From CAYQJL01 sp964612295 (GTDB lineage: Bacteria > Eisenbacteria > RBG-16-71-46 > CAIMUX01 > WJJG01), in the NCBI GenBank assembly GCA_964612295.1, contig CAZTDY010000004.1:79268-143267 (forward strand): a stretch of 64,000 bases of DNA, in the 5' to 3' direction. Made by a program: the position numbers and the translations under genes. The notes beneath the pieces were generated by a model. It worked only from the letters and a program-made list of their open reading frames with translations, did not search any database and was not told the DNA's origin. Below, piece after piece: positions 33,433 to 39,417 of the stretch (within the stretch, counting starts at the first letter, position 1; the number at the start of each line of letters is the position of its first letter).

Positions 33433-35398
33433 GGCATGCGTCCTCCGTCAAGATCCCCCTCTTCAGGAAGTCTTCGGCTACGTAGTCCAGGGACAGGTCG
33501 CGCAAGGACTCTTGCGTCGGAATGCCCTGCTCGTTCCACCCCTTGAATCGGTAGTACGTATCCAGGAGCTCGGCCTCGAGCTCGGGGAATCTCCTCTTCC
33601 AGTGGTCTGCGGGCGGCTTCTCGTCGTCCTTCCTCATCCCCCGCCGGATGTTGACGGCTCTCACCAGATTCCGGTTTCTCTTGGCGATCTTCTTGAGCTC
33701 GTCCTCATCGATATCGATTCCGGTCGCCGCAGAAATGAAGGTCGGCAAGTTGTGGATGTGATACGGGGGCTTCAGGGGGAAGGATGACAGACCGGCGCAC
33801 ATCCCGGTGGCGTCATCGATGTAATGCATCATCTCCTGCCACTCGACGATTTCGCAGGTGGCTTCCACGCCTGGATAGTGGGGAATGGAGTACTCGCCGC
33901 GAAGCTCCCAGTTCACGAAGTGCTCCTTCATCTTTTCATCCGGGACCTGCACCCAGTCCTTGACGAACTCTTCTCGTTCCGCTCTCGTCACAAAGGGTGC
34001 CTGGGGAAAATTCCCCTCGATCTGGGTGATGTTGATCTTCTCGCCCGTGGAATACATGAGGAAGTAGATCGGGTTGAGCATTCCCAGCTTGAGCGGCAGC
34101 TGCTCATGTTTCTTGATGTTGTTGTGCGCATATTCTTCTGCGCCCTTGCCGATCTGCTCGGCCGCCCAATGGGTTCCATTGGCCAGAACATCTCCAATGC
34201 CTTCTCGCCGGACGATTCTGTCCAGCAGCCAATAGAATCTCCCCTCCTCATCCTCAGGCATTCCCGGGAAGTCCTCGTCCGTCAGAATCCCGGCTTCGTA
34301 CAACTCGAGCGCGAAGGCCATGACCTGGGGAGCCGAGAACCCATCCACACCGTACTCGGTCGCGCGCTGCGCGATGCTCAGACCGAATTTCAGGTCCGAC
34401 ATGGCCGCCATCGTATAGGTGAGCTTGGAGAAACACTTCATCATGTAGGTGGGCAATCCCGGGACCGAGATGGTTGCGCCGCATTTCATCGGGCAGTTGT
34501 GGCAACTGATGAGCCGCGTCCGCATGTTCTCCATCGTCTCGGTCCACTGTTTCTCGACGTCCTCGGTCCAGAAACCTTTTCTGCGGGTTCGGGAGTTGCC
34601 CCACGCGAAGTTCTCCGTGTGCCACTTCTCATCATGGATCGCCATCTCTTGGGGCGATCCGAGCCCTGCCAGAATGGGCATCACCCCGGGGATTGGATTC
34701 TCACCGCGATGCTTGATGTACTTCATCACATCGTTGCAGAGCTCGATGAACTCCTCCGGCTTGGCGACGTGGACGTCCTTACTTCCCCGGACCACGATCG
34801 CCTTCACGCCCTTATCTCCCATCACGGCGCCGATTCCGCCCCGGCTGGCACTGGAGCGGCCCTGCTCGATGGAGGCAAAGTGGACCCTGTTCTCCCCGGC
34901 CAAGCCGATGGAGGCCACCTGGGCATTGGGCTCCTTCAACTCCTGCCTGATGAGTTCCGCGGTTTCCGTGGCACCCTTGCCCTGGAGATATGAGGCGTCT
35001 CGCAACTCTATTTTGTCGTCGTTGATCCACAGGTAGACCAGTTTGGGTGACTTGCCGCGAAGGATGACCTTGTCGTACCCGGCATACTTCAATTCCGGCG
35101 CCCAGAATCCGCCCATCATGGAGAAGGCCATCAAACGCGTCTGGGGAGAGATGGTTGAGACGACGGTGCGATTGCAGCCGACAGCGGGGGTGCCCACCAG
35201 GAGTCCGGTGCTGAAGATCAGGAGGTTGTCCGGAGAGAAGGGATCCGTGTCAGGCGGGACCCGGTCCCACAAGATCTTGGCGTTCGTCCCCAGCCCGCCC
35301 AGATACAGTTCGGTGAGCTTCGGATCCGTTGCCACCCTCTCGATGTTTCCTCTGGTAAGATCGACTTCCAGGTTGAAGCCTGTCTCTGCGTACCTCAT
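33422..35398 (-). CDS. bamB: Class II benzoyl-CoA reductase, tungsten-pterin catalytic subunit
   Basis: A 658-residue AOR-family protein, matching BamB in length. It shows LYLGGLGTNAKIL at the N-terminus, SRGGIGAVMGDKGVKAIVV in the pterin-binding part, the cluster motif CHNCPMKC near residues 298-305, and DATGMCAG near residue 530 holding the fourth cluster Cys. BamB binds a tungsten-bispterin and reduces benzoyl-CoA to cyclohexa-1,5-diene-1-carbonyl-CoA without ATP. The full bamBCDEFGHI set follows in order. It shares only family motifs with the other AOR protein in this window (12275). The ATG has GAGGGGAAACG upstream. The tetR gene lies 51 bases before it on the same strand, so both are likely transcribed from the tetR promoter. 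Confidence 0.95.
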   Translation of the reverse strand: MRYAETGFNLEVDLTRGNIERVATDPKLTELYLGGLGTNAKILWDRVPPDTDPFSPDNLLIFSTGLLVGTPAVGCNRTVVSTISPQTRLMAFSMMGGFWAPELKYAGYDKVILRGKSPKLVYLWINDDKIELRDASYLQGKGATETAELIRQELKEPNAQVASIGLAGENRVHFASIEQGRSSASRGGIGAVMGDKGVKAIVVRGSKDVHVAKPEEFIELCNDVMKYIKHRGENPIPGVMPILAGLGSPQEMAIHDEKWHTENFAWGNSRTRRKGFWTEDVEKQWTETMENMRTRLISCHNCPMKCGATISVPGLPTYMMKCFSKLTYTMAAMSDLKFGLSIAQRATEYGVDGFSAPQVMAFALELYEAGILTDEDFPGMPEDEEGRFYWLLDRIVRREGIGDVLANGTHWAAEQIGKGAEEYAHNNIKKHEQLPLKLGMLNPIYFLMYSTGEKINITQIEGNFPQAPFVTRAEREEFVKDWVQVPDEKMKEHFVNWELRGEYSIPHYPGVEATCEIVEWQEMMHYIDDATGMCAGLSSFPLKPPYHIHNLPTFISAATGIDIDEDELKKIAKRNRNLVRAVNIRRGMRKDDEKPPADHWKRRFPELEAELLDTYYRFKGWNEQGIPTQESLRDLSLDYVAEDFLKRGILTEDACREG

Positions 35399-35449
35399 CG
35401 TTTCCCCTCTTTTATTGTCTGAATCCGCCTCCAGGGGACGGTCTACGCT

Positions 35450-36091
35450 TTACCGTGGTCTTACGCCGTCAATGAAGATGCCGCTCAGTTGATCCTCCAG
35501 ATTCTTCAGGTCGCGATGGCGGCGCGGGTTGTACCACATGTACACCCAGTTGAGCATGCCGAAGAGCGCCAGGGCGGCCATGTCGCTGTCCAGTTGCTTC
35601 GGGGATCCTTCGGAAAGCTCATCGATCACTTCCCTCGTGATCAGGTAATACTCTCGGCGTTTCTCCAACACCTGCTTGTACGCGTCGCCCTTGAGCGAGT
35701 CCAACTCACGGGCGCAGACCTTGAGTTCAGGAAGGTGCTTGAGAAAGTGGCTGAGGTGGTTCTCGACAATGAGACGAATGCGCGCTTCCGCGGTTTTCTC
35801 GGTGCAGGTTGCGAGGCGGTCCTTGAGATGCCTCACCAGTGAATCGAAGGTATGGAGCTGAATCAGGTAGAGGACTTCTTCCTTGGATCTGAAATAGTAG
35901 TAGAGTCCGGCGATGCTCACTCCGGCCTCGGCCGCGATTCGCCGCATCGAGGCCTTCTCGTAGCCTTCGTCCGCCATGATCCGAGTGGCCGTCGCAAGAA
36001 TCTCCGCAAAACGTTCGTCGTATTGAGGGGTCCGCTCACCCCCGCCGGGTACGGCGTACTTGATACCTGGAGGATGTGCCTTCTTTGCCAT
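35450..36091 (-). CDS. TetR-family transcriptional regulator
   Basis: A 213-residue TetR repressor. The helix-turn-helix is at about residues 45-65 (MRRIAAEAGVSIAGLYYYF, followed by RSKEEVL), and the rest is the helical ligand-binding domain. The ATG at 36091 has GGGGGAG upstream. It is the first gene of the minus-strand unit that continues into bamBCDEFGHI. Two GAACGctCGTTC palindromes overlap its predicted promoter, which predicts autoregulation and joint control of the bam genes. An acyl-CoA such as benzoyl-CoA is the obvious effector guess, by analogy with other TetR regulators of acyl-CoA catabolism; this is inference. Confidence 0.88.
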   Translation of the reverse strand: MAKKAHPPGIKYAVPGGGERTPQYDERFAEILATATRIMADEGYEKASMRRIAAEAGVSIAGLYYYFRSKEEVLYLIQLHTFDSLVRHLKDRLATCTEKTAEARIRLIVENHLSHFLKHLPELKVCARELDSLKGDAYKQVLEKRREYYLITREVIDELSEGSPKQLDSDMAALALFGMLNWVYMWYNPRRHRDLKNLEDQLSGIFIDGVRPR

Positions 36092-36109
36092 CTGCTCCCC
36101 CTACTTATC

Positions 36110-36121
36110 GAACGCTCGTTC
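36110..36121. promoter_or_regulatory. TetR operator half of tandem site, copy 1
   Basis: GAACGctCGTTC, an inverted repeat of GAACG with a 2-base spacer. It sits immediately downstream of the predicted -10 of the tetR promoter. An identical site lies 24 bases away centre to centre. Confidence 0.75.
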
Positions 36122-36151
36122 ACTATACCTATCGAACGCTCGTTCGAACAA
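36122..36151 (-). promoter_or_regulatory. Predicted tetR-bam promoter
   Basis: Read on the minus strand: TTGTTC (36151-36146), 18 bases, TATAGT (36127-36122). One operator lies in the spacer and the other directly after the -10, so bound repressor would block RNA polymerase. Confidence 0.6.
36133..36146. promoter_or_regulatory. TetR operator, copy 2
   Basis: CGAACGctCGTTCG, the same palindrome as at 36110 extended by one base pair on each side. It lies between the -35 and -10 of the leftward promoter and 30 bases before the rightward -35. Confidence 0.75.
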
Positions 36152-36175
36152 CTAAAAAGACAACGGCGCTGCCGG

Positions 36176-36204
36176 TTGACCTCCTCGGGGAGGCTTGCTA
36201 GGGT
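36176..36204 (+). promoter_or_regulatory. Predicted promoter of the rightward catabolic operon
   Basis: TTGACC at 36176-36181, a 17-base spacer, then TAGGGT at 36199-36204, about 70 bases before the first gene of the 36275-46944 operon. The -35 is strong and the -10 is moderate. The TetR sites upstream could also affect it. Confidence 0.45.
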
Positions 36205-36274
36205 TGAACCTCATAAAGGTCTCTAACAACTACGGTTGGAACCATCGGGACCCCGGATCCGTCAGGAGGAAGCG

Positions 36275-36964
36275 ATGATCGATGAACTCGAGGCCATGCT
36301 CCGACCCCCGGCCCGCGAGATGCCCGCCTACCCACCCAAATCGATCTTGCTGGCCAATGGCAAGACGATGGTGATCCGCCCCGCGCTGATCGAGGAGGTC
36401 GACACCCTCCTCAGGATCATCGAGCCGCTCAACTGGTTGGATCGCGACTACTACGACATCGTTTCGGCGCGCCTCTTCGCGGAGCTTCTCGGATGGAAGG
36501 TGACCCGGGTGCGGGATCCCTATTGCCTCGTGGGGGTCGTCGAGGGTGAGCTGGCCGGCATCGTCAACGGACGCATGTTCGACGAGCGTCACGGCATCAG
36601 CTATCACACGCTGTCGCTGATGCGCGGGCTGCGGGTGGGCGCCCACCTGTTTGCGGCCAAGATGGAGCATCATATCGAGTTCTTGAACCAGGAGGAGGTG
36701 TGGGTCGTTGCCGAAAGCCCCATTGGGCACCGCCGGTGGATGATCGAGTACCCGCTGGATAAGAAGTTCTCGATCCAGCACGAGTTGGGCGGCGCACCCT
36801 CCTACGTGTTGACCCGCGAGACCTACTTTAACGCCAAGGGTCGTCTGGTGACCGGCAGTCGTCCTGTGTCCGACGAACTGCTCGCGACCAGTTTCCCCAT
36901 TCGTAAGCCGGATCTCTCCACGCTTCTGGTGCAGATCGAGGATACGCTGGAGGCCAAGCTATGA
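36275..36964 (+). CDS. GNAT-like protein of unknown function
   Basis: A 229-residue protein. After an N-terminal tail, TMVIRPALIEEVDTLLRII looks like the first strand and helix of a GNAT acyltransferase. LVGVVEGELAGIVNGRMF, then HTLSLMRGLRVG and GHRRWMIEY, could be the later strands and acyl-CoA-binding region. No clear catalytic residue was identified and the similarity is weak. The ATG at 36275 has CAGGAGGAAG upstream. It overlaps the thiolase-like gene by 4 bases and leads the operon, so it is likely functionally linked to it. It could modify a CoA-pathway enzyme or be a substrate-level acyltransferase; no function is claimed. Confidence 0.55.
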   Translation: MIDELEAMLRPPAREMPAYPPKSILLANGKTMVIRPALIEEVDTLLRIIEPLNWLDRDYYDIVSARLFAELLGWKVTRVRDPYCLVGVVEGELAGIVNGRMFDERHGISYHTLSLMRGLRVGAHLFAAKMEHHIEFLNQEEVWVVAESPIGHRRWMIEYPLDKKFSIQHELGGAPSYVLTRETYFNAKGRLVTGSRPVSDELLATSFPIRKPDLSTLLVQIEDTLEAKL

Positions 36965-38193
36965 GAGACGTGGCCATCGTCGGTATTGGTTCGACCCAGT
37001 TTGGCCGGGCCCAGTGGAGCCTTCTTAAAATGATGTGCGAGGCCTCCCACGAGGCGATCGCCGATGCAGGGCTCAAACTCGATCATCGCGCCTGGGAGGG
37101 TGCCGCGCCCGGAAAGAGCGACGGCCGGCGCATCGAAGCAGTCTATGTGGCGAACATGGGGGCGCCGCGGAATAACAAGATGGCCGGGATCGGCAGCGCG
37201 CTGGTGGATCGGCTCAACCTCTACCCGGCGGCGGCCGATGCCGTGGAGAACGGTCCCGCCTCGGGCGCGTCCGCGGTGAGACATGGGTTCATGGCGGTCG
37301 CCTCCGGCATGCATGATCTGGTGCTGGTCTGCGGGGGTGAGCGCATGCGAGAGGTCAACAACCTCGAAGCCACCGAGTTCGTCTCCTATCTCAGCCACCG
37401 CTATGCCGAATACATCTACGGGGTGACCTTGCCGGCGCTGGCCGGAATGTTCACGCGTCTCTACATGGAACGGTACGGGGTCACCGCGCGCCACCTGGCC
37501 ATGGTGGCAATCAAGAACCACGCCAACGGCGTCCTCAATCCCCGGGCCCATCTCCAGACCGAGGTGACGATGGAGGGGATTCTCACCGGGCCGGACGCGG
37601 AGAACAACAATCCCTACGTCGCCGAGCCGCTCCGTTTCTTCGACTGCTGTCCGGTGAGTGACGGCGCCTCGGCTCTTCTACTGGCTCCGGCCGAGAAGGC
37701 CGCGGAGTTCACGTCCACCCCGGTGCGCATCGCGGGCACCGGGCAGGCCAGCGATCGACAGGTGATTCATGAGCGCCCCGATCCCACCGAGTTGACCGCC
37801 GTCAGGCTCGCGTCGCAGCAGGCCTTCTCCATGGCCGATCGCAAACCGGCGGACGTCGACATCGCCGAACTGCACGACGCCTTCACGATCCTGGAGATCG
37901 TGGAGAGCGAAGAGGCCGGGTTCCTCGCCAAGGGCGAGGGCCATCTTGCGCTGGAGCGAGGCGAGACTCAGATCGGCGGCAAGCTGCCCATCAATCCCTC
38001 CGGGGGCCTCAAGGCGCGCGGACATCCCGTGGGCAATACGGGTGTGTCGCAGATCGTGGAGGTTGCGCGACAACTCCGGGGAGATGCGGGGAAATACCAG
38101 ATCAAGAAGAAGAAACCCCAGACCGGATTCGCACTGAACTTCGGTGGTTTCGGAAACAACGTGCTCGCCACCGTCTTGACGCGGGGGGTGTGA
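36961..38193 (+). CDS. Thiolase-fold protein lacking the nucleophilic Cys (SCP2/Ltp2-like)
   Basis: A 410-residue SCP2-thiolase-like protein. The position of the nucleophilic Cys is Pro99, in VENGPASGASAV, where active thiolases read NxxCASGSxA. The C-terminal Cys motif is also absent (LNFGGFGNN). Both His-containing loops remain: ELHDAFTILE and NPSGGLKARGHPVGNTG. It therefore cannot do classical thiolysis through an acyl-Cys intermediate. Cys-less thiolase-fold proteins paired with DUF35 partners include the retro-aldolases of steroid side-chain degradation (Ltp2 with ChsH2). The next gene, 1 base away, encodes such a DUF35 protein, so an aldolase-type C-C cleavage is the best guess. Confidence 0.85.
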   Translation: MRDVAIVGIGSTQFGRAQWSLLKMMCEASHEAIADAGLKLDHRAWEGAAPGKSDGRRIEAVYVANMGAPRNNKMAGIGSALVDRLNLYPAAADAVENGPASGASAVRHGFMAVASGMHDLVLVCGGERMREVNNLEATEFVSYLSHRYAEYIYGVTLPALAGMFTRLYMERYGVTARHLAMVAIKNHANGVLNPRAHLQTEVTMEGILTGPDAENNNPYVAEPLRFFDCCPVSDGASALLLAPAEKAAEFTSTPVRIAGTGQASDRQVIHERPDPTELTAVRLASQQAFSMADRKPADVDIAELHDAFTILEIVESEEAGFLAKGEGHLALERGETQIGGKLPINPSGGLKARGHPVGNTGVSQIVEVARQLRGDAGKYQIKKKKPQTGFALNFGGFGNNVLATVLTRGV

Positions 38194-38194
38194 G

Positions 38195-38533
38195 ATGGCG
38201 AATGCAACGATGGCCGCGAAGTGCAAGGCTTGTGATGCGCTGTCCTACCCGACGCACTTCTACTGCCCCTCATGCGGCATGCAGGAGTTCGAGCCGGTTC
38301 CGATCGAGGGCGAGGGGAAACTGCTCACCTGGACCCGCGCCCATGCATTGTCTCTCGACTATGCGCAACGATACATCACCCTGGGCATCGTCGAGATGGA
38401 CATGGGGGTCTGTGTCACCGGGCAACTCGCGATCGATGAACCCCGGATTGGAATGCGTGTACAAGCCGGCCAGGATCAGGTGCGGGAGACTTCGGGTCAG
38501 GCGATCTACGGTCTGGTCTTCCGGGCGAAGTGA
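38195..38533 (+). CDS. DUF35 Zn-ribbon/OB-fold partner protein
   Basis: A 112-residue protein. Cys10, 13, 24 and 27 (KCKAC and CPSC) form the zinc ribbon. The rest (GKLLTWTRAHALSLDY, then TLGIVEMDMGVCVTGQLA) is an OB-fold. Such proteins form stable complexes with thiolase-fold partners and guide CoA esters; examples are BbsA, ChsH2 and archaeal HMG-CoA synthase complexes. Its ATG is 1 base after the stop of the thiolase-like gene. No enzymatic activity of its own is expected. Confidence 0.88.
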   Translation: MANATMAAKCKACDALSYPTHFYCPSCGMQEFEPVPIEGEGKLLTWTRAHALSLDYAQRYITLGIVEMDMGVCVTGQLAIDEPRIGMRVQAGQDQVRETSGQAIYGLVFRAK

Positions 38534-38559
38534 GGCTCGCCTCGCGGAGGTGGATGCCC

Positions 38560-39417
38560 ATGAACGAACTGCGATATGAGAAACCGGCCAGTGCGAAGGA
38601 GGCCTGCGCGTTGCTCGCCAAGGCGCCTGGTCGAGCCCGGATTCTGGCTGGGGGAACCGATCTCGTCGTCGATCTCGCCAGTGGGCGGTCCACCGCCGAG
38701 GAACTCATCGACATCAAGAACATCCCGGGTGTGCGCGAGATCCGCTGGCTGCCCGACGGCGACCTGGTGATCGGTGCCGCGGTGGTGATGCGCCAACTCT
38801 ACGAAGACGAGCGCGTGGCGGACACCTATCCGGCGCTGGCTCAAGGGGCCGAGGCGGTGGGATCGCTCCAGATCCGCTGCCGGGCCACGGTGGGCGGCAA
38901 CCTCTGCAATGCCTCCCCCTGCGCCGATACCGCCCCTCCCCTTCTGGTTCTCGGCGCGCATGTCCAGGTCGTCGGGGTCGACGGTTCCCGAGAGATCCCC
39001 CTCGCCGAACTCTTCCTGGACGTCAAGAAGACCGCGCTGAAACCGGGCGAGTTCGTGACCGCGATCGTCTTACCGGAGACGTCCCGTTCCTGGCGGAGCG
39101 CCTTCGACAAGATCAAACGAGTGCGCGGGCACGATCTCGCGCTGGTCAATGCCGCCGCGGCCTTTGATCCCGCCGAGGGTCGATTGCGCGCGGCGATCGG
39201 AAGCTGCGGGGCCACGCCCCTCTTGCTCCCGGAGGTCAGCGGCATCAATCCCGGAGACGATCCGGCGCCGATCAGCCGCCGGCTGGCCGAAAGCGTGACC
39301 GCTCACATCTGCCCGATCGACGATGTCCGTGCGACCGCCGAGTATCGCCAAGACATGGCCTCCCTGCTCTGCCGACGAATCGTCACCCGGCTCCTTGATC
39401 CGAAGGAGGTGGGCTGA
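38560..39417 (+). CDS. Molybdenum hydroxylase FAD subunit (CoxM/XdhB family)
   Basis: A 285-residue FAD-binding subunit of the xanthine dehydrogenase family. FAD contacts are in ILAGGTDLVVDLASG near residue 30 and in the TVGGNLCNASPCADTAPPLL region. The ATG at 38560 has GGAGG nine bases upstream; the ATG at 38554 is too close. The FAD subunit passes electrons from the [2Fe-2S] clusters to NAD+ or another acceptor. It overlaps the large subunit gene (TGATG). The order FAD subunit then fused 2Fe-2S/Mo subunit gives a two-gene enzyme. Confidence 0.92.
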   Translation: MNELRYEKPASAKEACALLAKAPGRARILAGGTDLVVDLASGRSTAEELIDIKNIPGVREIRWLPDGDLVIGAAVVMRQLYEDERVADTYPALAQGAEAVGSLQIRCRATVGGNLCNASPCADTAPPLLVLGAHVQVVGVDGSREIPLAELFLDVKKTALKPGEFVTAIVLPETSRSWRSAFDKIKRVRGHDLALVNAAAAFDPAEGRLRAAIGSCGATPLLLPEVSGINPGDDPAPISRRLAESVTAHICPIDDVRATAEYRQDMASLLCRRIVTRLLDPKEVG

